Of a DNA stretch of 64,000 nt, positions 30,158 through 41,793 are shown one piece after another. The notes under the pieces were generated by a model. The model was not told the origin of the DNA. It saw only the letters and a program-made list of their open reading frames with translations, and did no database searches. The stretch covers positions 1 to 64,000 of the forward strand of contig NZ_JACDDV010000005.1 of assembly GCF_013816785.1 (NCBI RefSeq), read 5' to 3'. Position 1 is the stretch's first letter. Each line of letters opens with the position of its first letter. Made by a program: the position numbers and the translations under genes. The DNA is from Sphingomonas sp. (GTDB taxonomy: Bacteria; Pseudomonadota; Alphaproteobacteria; Sphingomonadales; Sphingomonadaceae).

Positions 30158-31480
30158 CTAAAGGTCGATCAGAAGGCGCGTCGGGTCTTCGATCGCTTCC
30201 TTGACGCGGACCAGGAAGGTGACTGCTTCGCGGCCGTCGATCAGGCGATGGTCGTAGCTAAGCGCGAGATACATCATCGGGCGGATGACGACCTGGCCGT
30301 CCTTGGCCACGGGCCGGTCCTCGATGCGGTGCATGCCGAGCACTGCCGATTGCGGCGGGTTGATGATCGGGGTCGACATCAGGCTACCGAACACGCCGCC
30401 GTTGGAGATGGTGAAGGTGCCCCCCTTCATGTCCTCGGCGGTGAGCGCGCCGTCCTTGGCCTTCTTGCCATAGGCGGCGATGGCCTTTTCGATCTCGGCG
30501 AAGCTCATCCGGTCGGCATTGCGCACGACGGGGACGACCAGGCCTTTCGGGGCCGACACCGCGACCGAGACGTCAAGATAGTCGTGATAGACGATCTCGT
30601 CCCCCTCGATCCGGGCGTTGACCGACGGAACGTCCTTGGCGGCGAGCGCGACGGCTTTGACGAAGAAGCCCATGAAGCCGAGGCGGATGCCGTGCTTTTT
30701 TTCGAACAAATCCTTGTAGCGCGCGCGGGCGTCGATCACCGCGCTCATGTCGACATCGTTGAAGGTGGTCAGCAGCGCCGCCGTGTTTTGCGCTTCCTTC
30801 AGGCGAGTGGCGATGGTCTGCCGCATCCGCGTCATCTTGACGCGTTCTTCACGCCGTTCTTCGTTCCCCGGCAAAGGCCGGGGTCCAGGAGCCGCAGGCT
30901 TCAAATCCGGTGATGCGGGCGCTTTCGCCTCCGGCGCCTGGGCCCCGGCCTGCGCCGGGGAACCAGAGTCCTTAACCTTCGCCGCCGCGAGCACATCGTC
31001 CTTGGTCAGCCGGCCGTCCTTGCCACTGCCCTTGATCGCCGACGGGTCGACATGAAGTTCGAGCACCGCGCGGCGGACCGCGGGCGACAGAGTCAGTGCT
31101 TCGGTAGCAACGGCGGCAGAAGGCGCCTGCTCCGGGACCTGCTCCGGCGCATGCTCGTCGTCGCGCGGCAGGGGCGTCTCGGCCGGGCCGGCCGGGTTGG
31201 TCGGCGCTTCGCTGGCCTCAGCAGGCGCCGCTACAGCTGCCCCGCCATCGCCGACGCGCGCGATAATCGCGCCAACCGCGACAGTGTCGCCTTCCTTGCC
31301 CAGCTGCTCGGCCAGCGTGCCCGCCACCGGTGACGGGACCTCGACCGCGACCTTGTCGGTTTCGAGGCTGACGATCGGCTCGTCGAGCGCAACCGCGTCG
31401 CCCGGCGCCTTGAGCCACTGGCCGATCGTCGCCTCGGTGATCGATTCGCCCAGCGTCGGGACCTTTACGTCGGTGGCCAT
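30158..31480 (-). CDS. sucB: dihydrolipoamide succinyltransferase (E2 of 2-oxoglutarate dehydrogenase)
   Basis: 440 residues. The lipoyl domain (about 1-76) has lipoyl Lys in [11 protein letters not shown], then a linker, a subunit-binding domain ([20 protein letters not shown]), a second linker and the catalytic domain ending with [18 protein letters not shown] (His/Asp active site). It transfers succinyl groups to CoA in the TCA cycle. The linker before the catalytic core ([20 protein letters not shown] and following residues) is encoded by a palindromic element at 30863-30964, read in frame. It is eight bases downstream of sucA and nine upstream of lpdA. Confidence 0.95.
   Translation of the reverse strand: MATDVKVPTLGESITEATIGQWLKAPGDAVALDEPIVSLETDKVAVEVPSPVAGTLAEQLGKEGDTVAVGAIIARVGDGGAAVAAPAEASEAPTNPAGPAETPLPRDDEHAPEQVPEQAPSAAVATEALTLSPAVRRAVLELHVDPSAIKGSGKDGRLTKDDVLAAAKVKDSGSPAQAGAQAPEAKAPASPDLKPAAPGPRPLPGNEERREERVKMTRMRQTIATRLKEAQNTAALLTTFNDVDMSAVIDARARYKDLFEKKHGIRLGFMGFFVKAVALAAKDVPSVNARIEGDEIVYHDYLDVSVAVSAPKGLVVPVVRNADRMSFAEIEKAIAAYGKKAKDGALTAEDMKGGTFTISNGGVFGSLMSTPIINPPQSAVLGMHRIEDRPVAKDGQVVIRPMMYLALSYDHRLIDGREAVTFLVRVKEAIEDPTRLLIDL
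30863..30964. repeat. palindromic element family B, in frame inside sucB
   Basis: Two arms face each other: GTTCCCCGGC..GGCCGGGGTCCAGG from 30863 and CCTGGGCCCCGGCC..GCCGGGGAACC ending at 30964. The unrelated centre is about 47 bases. The arms match those around the GIY-YIG gene at 34327-34713. The whole element is read through in the sucB frame. Confidence 0.85.
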
Positions 31481-31488
31481 GATAATCC

Positions 31489-34317
31489 TTACGAAGCGTT
31501 GGCGGTGGCGGAGCCTGCCGCGCTGCTATGCCCCAGCGCGTCGGCAATCAAGGCCGCTTGCTCTGCGGCGTGACGCTTGGCGAGGCCAGTAGCGGGCGAC
31601 GCGGCGGCGGCGCGACCGGCATATCGCGGCCGCATCCCGCTGTGCCCGATCTCGGCGAGGCAGGCCTCGATCCGCTCCTTGGCGAAGAACCAGGCGCCGT
31701 CATTCTTGGGTTCTTCCTGCGCCCAGACCACGGCCTCGAGCTTTGGCATCGCCGCGAAACGCTTGACCAAGGGTTCGGCCGGGAACGGGTATAGTTGTTC
31801 GATACGGACGATCTCTGTGTGCTTGTCGCCGGCCGCGTCGCGCGCCTCCATCAGCTCGTAGCCGATCTTGCCGCTGCACAGCACGGCGCGCCGCGTTTCG
31901 CCCGTCGCCGGCGGGTTCAGGTCGCTGAGAATTCTTCGGAAATGGCCTTCCCCGATGAAATCCTCGCGCTTCGATACCGCCAGCTTGTGCCGAAGCAGCG
32001 ACTTGGGCGTCATGATGATCAGCGGCTTGCGGAAATCGCGAAGCATCTGCCGGCGCAGAATATGGAAATAATTGGCCGGGGTGGTGCAGTTGGCGACCTG
32101 GATATTATCCTCGGCACAAAGCTGCAAAAAGCGCTCGGGCCGGGCCGAGCTATGTTCCGGCCCCTGCCCTTCATAGCCGTGCGGAAGCAGCAGCGTCAGG
32201 CCCGAAGCACGCAGCCACTTGGCCTCGCCCGCGGCGACGAATTGGTCGATGACCGTCTGGGCGCCGTTGGCGAAGTCGCCAAATTGGGCCTCCCACAGCA
32301 CCAAGGTGCGCGGGTCGGTGATCGAATAGCCATATTCGAAGCCCAAAACGCCAAACTCGGACAGTGGGCTGTCGCGCACTTCGAAGCGCGGGCCGACGTC
32401 CGACCGGTCATTGATCTGGCGCAGCGGGATATATTTCTCGCCAGTCTTCTGATCGACCCAGACGGCGTGGCGCTGCGAAAAGGTGCCGCGGCCCGAATCC
32501 TGGCCGGACAGCCGCACCGAGTAGCCGTCTTCGACCAGACTACCGTAGGCAAGTGCCTCCGCGGTCGCCCAGTCGATCCCCTCCCGACCATCGAGCGTCT
32601 TCTTCTTGACCTCAAGGATGCGGCCCAGCGTTTTGTGGATCGTCAGGCCGGGGGGAACGGTCGTCAGCAGCGACGACAGCCGAGCATAGAGGGCTTCGTC
32701 GATCGCCGTATTGACGTTGCGGCGCGCATCGACCGGTTCGCCCGGGCGGCCCAGGCCTTGCCAGCGTCCTTCGAACCAGTCGGCCTTGTTGGGCAGGTAG
32801 CTAGTTCCCGCCTCGAACTCGGCTTCCAGATGGGCCGTGAACTGCTTGGTGGCATTGTCGACCCACGCCTCGTCGATGACGCCTTCCGCGATCAGCCGCT
32901 TGCCGTAAATCTCGCTGATCGGCGGATGCTTGGCGATCGCGGCGTACATCAGCGGCTGGGTAAAGCTCGGCTCGTCGCCCTCGTTGTGGCCGAAGCGGCG
33001 ATAGCACCACATGTCGATGACGATGTCGCGGTTGAACCGCTGCCGATATTCAATTGCCAGCTTGCAGGCGAAGGTGACGGCTTCCGGATCGTCGCCGTTG
33101 ACGTGGAGGATCGGCGCCTGGACCGATTTGGCGATGTCCGACGGATAAGGCGAAGACCGGCCGAACTGGGGCGAGGTTGTGAAGCCGACCTGGTTGTTGA
33201 TGACGAAGTGGATCGTCCCGCCAGTGCCATAGCCGGGCAGGCCGGAAAAGCCGAAGCATTCGGCGACGATCCCCTGTCCCGCGAAGGCCGCGTCGCCATG
33301 GAGCAAAAAGGGAAGGACCGTGTCGCCATGCTTGTCGCCGGCGAGGGTCTGGGCCGCGCGGCTCTTGCCGAGCACGACCGGGTCGACCGCTTCCAGGTGC
33401 GAGGGGTTGGGGACGAGGCTCAAATGGACCTTGTTGCCGTCGAATTCGCGGTCCGACGACGTGCCGAGATGATATTTGACATCGCCCGACCCACCGACGT
33501 CGGCCGGGTTGGTTGCGCCGCCGGCGAATTCGTGGAAGATCGCGCGGTAGGGCTTGCCCATGACGTTGGCGAGGACGTTCAGGCGCCCGCGGTGGGACAT
33601 GCCGAAGGTGATCTCGACGACCCCCATCTGCCCGCCGTACTTGATGATCGATTCAAGCGCCGGGATCGCGCTTTCGCCGCCATCGAGGCCGAAGCGCTTG
33701 GTGCCGACATATTTGCGGGCGAGGAATTTCTCCCATTGCTCGCCGTGGATGACTTTTTCGAGGATCGACTGCTTGCCTTCGGGGGTGAAGCTGATTTCGG
33801 CCGCCTTGCCCTCGATCCGTTCCTGAAGGAAGCGCCGCTCGGCGATGTCATTGATGTGCATATATTCGACGCCGACCGGGCCGCAATAATTGCCCTTCAG
33901 CACGCCAAGCATCTCACGCAGGCTGGCGCTGTCGAAGCCCAGCGTGCCGCCGAGCCAGATTTTGCGATCGAGATCGTCTTCGGTGAAGCCGTGGAACGAC
34001 GTGGTCAGTTCGGGAACCTCGTCGTGATGCGCGAGGCCGAGGGGGTCAAGCTTGGCGGCGAGATGCCCGCGCACGCGGTAGCTGCGGATCAGCATCATCG
34101 CGCGGATCGAATCCTCCGCTGCGCAGCAGATCGAGGCATCGTCCGTGACACCGGTCGCGGCGGCCGCCGAGCGAGCCGCGTCGGCGACCTCCTCGACCGT
34201 TGCCTCGGTCGGGTCGAGGCCGAGATTGTTAGCGTCGAGCTGGCTCACCGGCCAGTTCGCCCGCGCCCAGCTCGGGCCCTGCTCGCGATCGATCGACATT
34301 GACATTTGATCAGTCAT
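31489..34317 (-). CDS. sucA: 2-oxoglutarate dehydrogenase E1
   Basis: 942-residue thiamine-diphosphate enzyme that decarboxylates 2-oxoglutarate in the TCA cycle. Family features: [57 protein letters not shown], and [15 protein letters not shown] towards the C-terminus. Its length equals that of E. coli SucA. The start is at 34317 with a GAGAGATGA ribosome-binding region. Just ten bases further upstream begins the family B element with the GIY-YIG gene, which separates sucA from sucD. The complex partners are the sucB and lpdA products downstream. Confidence 0.96.
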   Translation of the reverse strand: MTDQMSMSIDREQGPSWARANWPVSQLDANNLGLDPTEATVEEVADAARSAAAATGVTDDASICCAAEDSIRAMMLIRSYRVRGHLAAKLDPLGLAHHDEVPELTTSFHGFTEDDLDRKIWLGGTLGFDSASLREMLGVLKGNYCGPVGVEYMHINDIAERRFLQERIEGKAAEISFTPEGKQSILEKVIHGEQWEKFLARKYVGTKRFGLDGGESAIPALESIIKYGGQMGVVEITFGMSHRGRLNVLANVMGKPYRAIFHEFAGGATNPADVGGSGDVKYHLGTSSDREFDGNKVHLSLVPNPSHLEAVDPVVLGKSRAAQTLAGDKHGDTVLPFLLHGDAAFAGQGIVAECFGFSGLPGYGTGGTIHFVINNQVGFTTSPQFGRSSPYPSDIAKSVQAPILHVNGDDPEAVTFACKLAIEYRQRFNRDIVIDMWCYRRFGHNEGDEPSFTQPLMYAAIAKHPPISEIYGKRLIAEGVIDEAWVDNATKQFTAHLEAEFEAGTSYLPNKADWFEGRWQGLGRPGEPVDARRNVNTAIDEALYARLSSLLTTVPPGLTIHKTLGRILEVKKKTLDGREGIDWATAEALAYGSLVEDGYSVRLSGQDSGRGTFSQRHAVWVDQKTGEKYIPLRQINDRSDVGPRFEVRDSPLSEFGVLGFEYGYSITDPRTLVLWEAQFGDFANGAQTVIDQFVAAGEAKWLRASGLTLLLPHGYEGQGPEHSSARPERFLQLCAEDNIQVANCTTPANYFHILRRQMLRDFRKPLIIMTPKSLLRHKLAVSKREDFIGEGHFRRILSDLNPPATGETRRAVLCSGKIGYELMEARDAAGDKHTEIVRIEQLYPFPAEPLVKRFAAMPKLEAVVWAQEEPKNDGAWFFAKERIEACLAEIGHSGMRPRYAGRAAAASPATGLAKRHAAEQAALIADALGHSSAAGSATANAS

Positions 34318-34326
34318 TCATCTCTC

Positions 34327-34699
34327 GTTCCCCGGCGGAGGCCGGGGTCCAGGCCGGCGGCAGCCGGGGTCAAAACAAGGTCGGATAAAGATCAACCCAA
34401 TCAAGATTTCGTTCCTCGATTTGCTTAATCTTCCAGGGCCGCTTCCACTCCTTCATCCGCAGTTCGCGCTGGCGGGCTTCCTGCAAATCGTCAAATGCTT
34501 CGAACCATACTAGCAGCGTGCAACCATGGTCCTTTGTGAAACCGTTGATCAGGCCTTCGCGATGTTCATAGCCGCGTTTGATAGGGTCGCTGGTCGCGCC
34601 AATGTAGATCGTTCCATTCCTGCCGCTCGCCATGATGTAAACGAAGCCGGCTTTCATTCATCCTCCACTAATCGCAGCCTTCGGCTCCTGGACCCCGGC

Positions 34700-34713
<14 letters not shown>
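34327..34713. mobile_element. candidate GIY-YIG mini-element with 27-base terminal inverted repeats
   Basis: The left arm at 34327-34353 and the right arm at 34687-34713 are inverted copies of each other with one mismatch in 27 bases. Both begin at their outer ends with GTTCCCCGGC and end inside with GGGGTCCAGG; each arm is itself a hairpin (CCCCGGC/GCCGGGG). The only gene between them is the GIY-YIG nuclease. The element interrupts the sucD-sucA spacing. No target-site duplication was identified, so calling it mobile is an inference. Confidence 0.6.
34370..34657 (-). CDS. GIY-YIG nuclease-domain protein
   Basis: 95-residue single-domain GIY-YIG protein (UPF0213/YhbQ-like group). The motif FVYIMASGRNGTIYIGATSD supplies the two tyrosines, then the catalytic Arg in PIKRGYEHREG and the downstream Glu in LQEARQRELRMKEWKR. 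It should have nuclease activity of unknown target. The gene is enclosed by the 27-base inverted repeats of family B and looks less GC-rich than sucA and sucD. It is on the same strand as the suc genes, so it can be transcribed with them but has no evident role in the TCA cycle. Confidence 0.85.
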   Translation of the reverse strand: MKAGFVYIMASGRNGTIYIGATSDPIKRGYEHREGLINGFTKDHGCTLLVWFEAFDDLQEARQRELRMKEWKRPWKIKQIEERNLDWVDLYPTLF

Positions 34714-36558
<1,845 letters not shown>

Positions 36559-36655
36559 CTAAGCTTGCCTTTCGTCGTGATGGATGCAAGCGGTCCAAAG
36601 CCGCGTGCGGCGCCCGCTTAGCGGCATGACGCGACCCGGGCAACCGCGAGCTAAG

Positions 36656-36680
36656 GGAACGAGTCGGCGATCGGGCGGTT
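36656..36680 (+). promoter_or_regulatory. candidate EcfG-type promoter
   Basis: GGAAC (36656-36660), 16 bases, GGTT (36677-36680), 60 bases before the exported protein gene at 36741. The -10 deviates by one base from CGTT. Confidence 0.45.
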
Positions 36681-36740
36681 TTCTGGATGAATGGGACGGT
36701 CACGAGCCGTTCAGGGGCTTGCCTCCAGGATCGGATCATT

Positions 36741-37115
36741 ATGAAAAACATCATCATCCTCGCGAGCGCCGCAGCGTTCGCCTTCACCGCCCCGGCCTAT
36801 GCCAAACCAGGCCATGGCAACAAAGGGCACGGTGACCACGGCTATTCGCAGGGCTATGGCAACTGCCCGCCCGGGCTCGCCAAGAAGCACAATGGCTGCT
36901 TGCCCCCGGGTCAGGCAAAAAAACACTACAGCATCGGCCAGCGGTTGCCTTATGGCTACAACCGTTTCACGCCGTACGACCAGATCCCCTACGATCTGCG
37001 GCGCCAATATGATTTGAACAATGATTATCGCTACATCTATCGCGATGATTATCTCTACCAGGTCGACCCGACGACGCTGGTCGTGCGCCAGATTTTGAAC
37101 TCGATTATCCGCTAA
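36741..37115 (+). CDS. small exported RcnB-like/YXWGXW-type protein of unknown function
   Basis: 124 residues with a signal peptide ([21 protein letters not shown], cleaved near AYA-K). The mature N-terminus is rich in Gly and His ([20 protein letters not shown]) and could bind metal. A repeated [21 protein letters not shown] segment is typical of a sphingomonad periplasmic family. The C-terminal part ([20 protein letters not shown]) resembles RcnB-like domains. The role is unknown; a stress or metal function is inferred from His content and the candidate EcfG promoter. A terminator follows at 37152-37184. Confidence 0.75.
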   Translation: MKNIIILASAAAFAFTAPAYAKPGHGNKGHGDHGYSQGYGNCPPGLAKKHNGCLPPGQAKKHYSIGQRLPYGYNRFTPYDQIPYDLRRQYDLNNDYRYIYRDDYLYQVDPTTLVVRQILNSIIR

Positions 37116-37151
37116 GTTCTAGCGATAGCGGCTGAGTGCAACCGGCCGCTT

Positions 37152-37184
37152 GGGGCCGCTCCGCGCAATCGGGGCGGCCCTTTT
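37152..37184 (+). terminator. intrinsic terminator after the exported protein gene
   Basis: GGGGCCGCTCC (37152-37162) pairs with GGGGCGGCCC (37171-37180), followed by four T residues. Confidence 0.75.
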
Positions 37185-37274
37185 ACCAAACATATGAGCC
37201 TGATCAGGCCGGCAGGCGCTCCTGATTTTCTTCTTTCGACCGGCCCCAGTGCGACCAGAACGGCTGTCGTTTTG

Positions 37275-37655
37275 TCAGGCAGTTTGGAACAGGCTGAGGA
37301 TGTTGCCATCGGGATCCTTGAACCAGGCGGTTTTCATCCCCTCGGCCGCATAAATGTCGCCATCGCGAGCGAGGCCGTCCATGTCGTAATGTTCGAACAT
37401 CACGCCTTTGTCCTTGAGGTCGCTGACCTCGGCGGCGATGTCCTCGACGTCGAAGGTCAGCGCCGTCGCCTTGTTGGTGCCGGCGAACTCGGATCGATAG
37501 ACGTTGAGCTTGGTGTCGCCGCTCATCATCGTGACGACTTCGCCGCCCTGCTCGTCGACCGCCTTCAACCCGAGGGTGTCGGCGTAGAAAGTCCTGGCGC
37601 GATCAAGATCCTTGACCGCGATCATGGGGGTTGCGTCGGATTTCCCGATCATCAT
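37275..37655 (-). CDS. VOC (glyoxalase/bleomycin-resistance fold) protein
   Basis: 126-residue single-domain vicinal-oxygen-chelate protein. The two beta-alpha-beta-beta-beta halves show in MIAVKDLDRARTFYADTLGL and TALTFDVEDIAAEVSDLKDK, ending with the typical WFKDPDGNILSLFQ. Members are lyases, dioxygenases or antibiotic-binding proteins, and this one cannot be assigned a substrate. An AAAGGAGAG ribosome-binding site precedes two adjacent ATG codons; the second may be the true start. Not clearly in an operon with its neighbours. Confidence 0.82.
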   Translation of the reverse strand: MMIGKSDATPMIAVKDLDRARTFYADTLGLKAVDEQGGEVVTMMSGDTKLNVYRSEFAGTNKATALTFDVEDIAAEVSDLKDKGVMFEHYDMDGLARDGDIYAAEGMKTAWFKDPDGNILSLFQTA

Positions 37656-37714
37656 CGCTCTCCTTTGGGGTGATGCGATGGAAACGAGCGAACGGACGCC
37701 GCCGTTCCGGTCGC

Positions 37715-39148
37715 TTATTTCCCCGCCAACTCCCTGAGCATGATCTCCCAGTGGACGACATTGTCGTCGAGCGACTGGACCGGAAGCCGTTCGTCCTTGC
37801 CATGGGCGCGCAGGTCCGTGGGAGCCACCAACCAGCCGCCGTTGGTGCCATAAACCGGGATTCCGGCGACGCGGAACGGACGGGCGTCGCTGGCGCCGGT
37901 CGACATTTCGGGGTACACCGCCGTCCCGGGATGCAGCGCCTGCACCGCCTTGGTGTGGGCGTTGGTAACGTCAGGACGGAGCGGCGACGCGAGGCTGGCG
38001 ACATAATCGTCGTTGCGGGTCACCTTGACATCGGGATCCGCGACGATCTTTTCCAGATCGACGCGGACCACATTGGGATCGACGCCGGGGAATAGCCGGC
38101 AGTTGATCATCGCCGTCGCCAGCTGGGGCAGCGCATTGTCAGCATGACCGGCGAACAGGCGGGTAGCGACGCAGCGGGTGCGGGTCAGCCCGACCTGGCC
38201 CTCGTCGGCCTCGACGACGTCGGCCGCCTGGCCGTCGTCGGGGTTGGCGAGCCAAGCGCGCATCGCGTCGCCTAGCGGCCCCTTCTCCATCTTTGCCCGT
38301 GCCGTGAAATAGGCGCGCGTCGTCTCGCTCAGCATCGGCTCGAACCGATAGGCCTCGATCTTGTCGATCGCGTGGGCGAGCGAATAGATTGCATTGTCCT
38401 TGCGTGGCTTCGACGAATGGCCGCCGCGGTTGCGCACCGTCAGCGTGTAGCCCGCGAAGGTCTTCTCCGCCGTCTGCATGGTGAAGCCGATCATCTCGCC
38501 GCCAGCGGTCTTGCTGCCGCGGCCGCCATCGGCGTTGAGGCCATATTCGGGGTGGCCGAGCAAATCGAGCCACTCGCTGGCGCCCTTGGCCGCGCCGATG
38601 CCGTTGGTTTCCTCGTCGCCGGTGAACAGCACGACGATGTCGCGCTTCGGCTTAAAGCCGGCCGCCTTCAGGTCGATCATCGCCTGGGTGATGCCGACGA
38701 TGCCATCCTTCATGTCGATCGTGCCGCGGCCATAATAATAGCCATCTCGGGTGGTCATGACGAACGGGTCGGTGGTCGAATCCTCACGCTTGGCCTCGAC
38801 CACGTCCATATGGCCCATCAGCAGGATCGGTTTGCCGCTCGCCTTGCCGCTCGCGCGCCAGCGGACGATCAGCGCGGCGGTATCGTCCTCGCCGGTGGTC
38901 GCGCTGCCGGTGTGGTAGGGAACGACGTGGACGTCGGCCGCTGGGAAGCCCGCCGCGGTGAACTGATCAGCAACATATTGCGCCATCGCCGGCACCTGAT
39001 GGCGGCCAATCACGGTCGGCATGTTGATCACATGCTCAAACATATCATGGGTCGCCTGGTGTCGCGCGGGCGACAGAGCGGGCGCAGCCGGCGCGGCGAG
39101 CGCGGCGGCGGATGAAGCGGTCAGCAAGGCGGCAAACATCAAACGCAT
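37715..39148 (-). CDS. exported M20-family metallopeptidase
   Basis: 477-residue zinc peptidase of the M20 (ArgE/DapE/CPG2-like) family. The signal peptide is MRLMFAALLTASSAAALAAP. Metal and catalytic motifs: LLMGHMDVVEAKRED (His, Asp), GRGTIDMKDGIVGITQAM (bridging Asp), LFTGDEETNGIGA (catalytic Glu pair) and STGASDARPF near the C-terminus. It is secreted to the periplasm, where it likely hydrolyses dipeptides or acylated amino acids. A paralogue lies directly upstream; both end in an RELAGK tail, so they arose by tandem duplication. Confidence 0.88.
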   Translation of the reverse strand: MRLMFAALLTASSAAALAAPAAPALSPARHQATHDMFEHVINMPTVIGRHQVPAMAQYVADQFTAAGFPAADVHVVPYHTGSATTGEDDTAALIVRWRASGKASGKPILLMGHMDVVEAKREDSTTDPFVMTTRDGYYYGRGTIDMKDGIVGITQAMIDLKAAGFKPKRDIVVLFTGDEETNGIGAAKGASEWLDLLGHPEYGLNADGGRGSKTAGGEMIGFTMQTAEKTFAGYTLTVRNRGGHSSKPRKDNAIYSLAHAIDKIEAYRFEPMLSETTRAYFTARAKMEKGPLGDAMRAWLANPDDGQAADVVEADEGQVGLTRTRCVATRLFAGHADNALPQLATAMINCRLFPGVDPNVVRVDLEKIVADPDVKVTRNDDYVASLASPLRPDVTNAHTKAVQALHPGTAVYPEMSTGASDARPFRVAGIPVYGTNGGWLVAPTDLRAHGKDERLPVQSLDDNVVHWEIMLRELAGK

Positions 39149-39248
39149 GGCATCATCTCCACAGAACAAGCGCCGCACGCTAGGCGCGCACGCCGCGCAG
39201 TCAATCATCGGACGTCGACCAGTTGGCGGTGAAAAGTCGAAGAAGCCC

Positions 39249-40661
39249 TCACTTGCCCGCCAGCTCGCGAATCATCGCTTCCCAATGCGCGACATTGTCC
39301 CACAGGGCCTGAACCGGCAGGCGCTCGTCACGGCCGTGCGCGCGCTCGTCGTCGGGCGAAATGCCCCACGCGCCATTGACGCCATAGACCGGGATGCCGA
39401 TGGCACGGAATTCCAGCCCGTCGGTCGCGCCTGTCGACATTGTGGGGATGATCTGCACGCCCGGATGAATTGCATGCACTGCGTGAGTATAGGCATCGAT
39501 CACATCGCGGCGCAGCGGCGATGCGGGCGTAGGCCGCCCGCCAGCGGCATCGGCGACAATTTCGACGTTGGACCCGACCAATTGTTTCAGTTCGGTTTCG
39601 ACCAGCTTCGGTGCAACGCCGGGCATGATCCGGCAATTGACCGTTGCCTCGGCCAGTTGCGGGAGAGCGTTGTCGGCATGGCCGCCTTTGAGCATCGTCG
39701 CGACGCAGCGCGTCCGCGTCTTGCCGACTTCAAGCTCATTGGCCTCGATCGCGTCAGCGGCGGGAGCATCGGCGGGGTTGGCGAGCCACGTGCGCATTGC
39801 TCGGCCAAGCGCGGAGTCTCGTTCCTGTTTGGCGCGCTCGGTGAAATAGGCACGGGTGGTTTCGGTAAGCGTTGGCGAAAATCGATGCAATTCAAGCTTC
39901 TTCAACGCATCGGCCAGTTGATAGATGGCGTTATCGGGTCGCGGCTTGCTGCTATGCCCGCCCTTGTTACGTACTCGAAAATAATAGGTCTGGAATGTTT
40001 TCTCCGACGTTTGCAGGGCGAATCCGAGCGAAGACCCGCTCGATGTAACCGCGCCATCGCCGTCGTCGGCATTGAGCGCAAATTCGGCATCGGTCCATTT
40101 ACGCCAATCGTTGGCGCCGAGCGATGCCCCCTTGCCCATCGTCTCCTCATCGCCGGTATACAGGAGGACGATGTCTCGGTTGGGTTTGAATCCGGCGGCG
40201 CGCAGCTTCATCAATGCAACCATGGACGCGACGACACCCTGCTTGTCGTCCCAGCTTCCCCGTCCATAAAAATAGCCATCCTTTTCGACGAGTTTGAACG
40301 GATCGCTGTCCCAGTCGGAAGCAAGCGCCTCCACCACATCCATGTGCGCCAGGATCAGGATCGGCTTGGCCTTGGTTTTACCGGTCGCTGGCCAGCGGGC
40401 GACCAGGGCCGCCGTGTCGTTGCCTGGGGCCGAAGTGTAGGGAAGGACATGGACATCCGCGGCTGCCCAGCCCGCGCCCTTGAGCTTTTCGGCGAGATAG
40501 TTGGCGAGGGCCGGAAGCTGGTTGCGCCCGGCGACGGTCGGCATTTCGACCGCGGTTTTGTAAATCTCGCGGGTGGTCGCTTCCCACTGGGGCGTAAGCT
40601 TGGCCGGGGCGGCGAGCGTGGCCGTCGAGACGAAGAGCAAGCAGGCGGCGATCGAGCGCAT
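39249..40661 (-). CDS. exported M20-family metallopeptidase, second copy
   Basis: 470-residue paralogue of the neighbouring gene. Signal peptide MRSIAACLLFVSTATLAAPA. Conserved motifs are LILAHMDVVEALASD, GRGSWDDKQGVVASM (Asp ligand), LYTGDEETMGKGA and STGATDGLEF. The start at 40661 has an excellent GAGGGGAA ribosome-binding site; an upstream ATG at 40814 is antisense to zapE and is rejected. The differences in the substrate-binding part suggest a different peptide preference, which the sequence alone cannot tell. Confidence 0.88.
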   Translation of the reverse strand: MRSIAACLLFVSTATLAAPAKLTPQWEATTREIYKTAVEMPTVAGRNQLPALANYLAEKLKGAGWAAADVHVLPYTSAPGNDTAALVARWPATGKTKAKPILILAHMDVVEALASDWDSDPFKLVEKDGYFYGRGSWDDKQGVVASMVALMKLRAAGFKPNRDIVLLYTGDEETMGKGASLGANDWRKWTDAEFALNADDGDGAVTSSGSSLGFALQTSEKTFQTYYFRVRNKGGHSSKPRPDNAIYQLADALKKLELHRFSPTLTETTRAYFTERAKQERDSALGRAMRTWLANPADAPAADAIEANELEVGKTRTRCVATMLKGGHADNALPQLAEATVNCRIMPGVAPKLVETELKQLVGSNVEIVADAAGGRPTPASPLRRDVIDAYTHAVHAIHPGVQIIPTMSTGATDGLEFRAIGIPVYGVNGAWGISPDDERAHGRDERLPVQALWDNVAHWEAMIRELAGK

Positions 40662-40692
40662 TTTAATTCCCCTCTTTTTCGAGGGGGCAAGG

Positions 40693-41793
40693 CTATGCCG
40701 AGCCGTGCCCTTCGGCAAGGTAATCGGCGCTCTGCATCTCCTGGAGGCGGCTGACGGTGCGCTCAAACTCGAAATTGCCATCACCGACGGGATAGAGACC
40801 CTCTGGCTCGGCATCGGCGGCGGCGAGCAATTTGACGCGATGCTCGTAAAGCGCGTCGATCAAGGTGACGAACCGAGCCGCCTCGTTGCGCATTTCGCGG
40901 GTCATCACGGGAACGCCGACCAGGATCACGGTGTGATAAGTCTGTGCGATTGCGAGATAGTCCGCCGCGCCACGCGCTTCGCCGCACAGCCGCTTGAACG
41001 AGAACACCGCCACGCCTTTGAGGCTTTTGGGGACGTGAAGCGTCCGCTTGGCTCCGACGTCGAGTTCAGCTGACGGAACATGGGCGCGATCCTCGACAGG
41101 GTAGTCGGTCAGGCGGAAAAAGGCTTCGCTGAGCTTGGTCGTCGCCTCCGGCCCGTTGGGCACCAGCCAGGTGTCGAGGCCGGCCAAGCGGTCGAGACGA
41201 TAGTCGGTCGGGCCGTTCAAGGGCACGACCTGCATCCGCGCCTCGATCAACCGGATGAACGGCATGAACAGTTCGCGGTTGAGGCCGTCCTTGTAAAGGT
41301 CGGCGGGCGGGCGGTTGGAGGTGGTAACCAGCGCCACGCCTTCCTCGATCAACGCGGTGAACAGCCGCGACATGATCATCGCATCGGCCGGATTCGAAAC
41401 CATCATTTCGTCGAAGGCTAGGAATTTGACTTCTTTCGCACTGTGCTCGGCGACCGCGATCACCGGGTCGCCCTCCTCGTTCTCACGCGCCTTCTTGAGA
41501 AGGCGATGCACGTCGAGCATGAACGGGGAGAAGTGGGTGCGGCGCTTAGGCTCGACCGGGATCTGGTCGAAGGCCAGATCCATCAGCATCGACTTGCCGC
41601 GCCCGACCCCGCCCCACAGATAGACGCCGCAGGGCGGCTCCCGGCGCCCGAACCATCGCTTCAAAAGTCCGCCACGATTGCCGATGTCGGCTGAGAACCG
41701 ATCGAGCGCCGAAACCGCGCGCTGCTGATCGGCGTCGGGCTTCAGCTCGTTGGCCGCAATCAGCGCGGCATAAGCCCTACCGACTGGGCCCAT
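40693..41793 (-). CDS. zapE: cell division ATPase ZapE (AFG1-like)
   Basis: 366-residue AAA-like ATPase. The Walker A is LWGGVGRGKSMLMDLAF, the Walker B is KFLAFDEMMV, and the family signature YLWGGVGRGKSML with THFSPFMLDVHRLL is that of AFG1/ZapE. In proteobacteria it associates with the divisome under low oxygen or heat. A role in membrane protein turnover is known for mitochondrial homologues. Its start overlaps the end of the thioesterase gene by 17 bases, linking it to the sdhB-thioesterase unit. Confidence 0.92.
   Translation of the reverse strand: MGPVGRAYAALIAANELKPDADQQRAVSALDRFSADIGNRGGLLKRWFGRREPPCGVYLWGGVGRGKSMLMDLAFDQIPVEPKRRTHFSPFMLDVHRLLKKARENEEGDPVIAVAEHSAKEVKFLAFDEMMVSNPADAMIMSRLFTALIEEGVALVTTSNRPPADLYKDGLNRELFMPFIRLIEARMQVVPLNGPTDYRLDRLAGLDTWLVPNGPEATTKLSEAFFRLTDYPVEDRAHVPSAELDVGAKRTLHVPKSLKGVAVFSFKRLCGEARGAADYLAIAQTYHTVILVGVPVMTREMRNEAARFVTLIDALYEHRVKLLAAADAEPEGLYPVGDGNFEFERTVSRLQEMQSADYLAEGHGSA

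Noticed and set aside
31795-34302. 835-codon open frame on the plus strand
   Set aside because: It is antisense to sucA throughout; sucA has clear family motifs and the antisense frame results from GC-rich codon structure.
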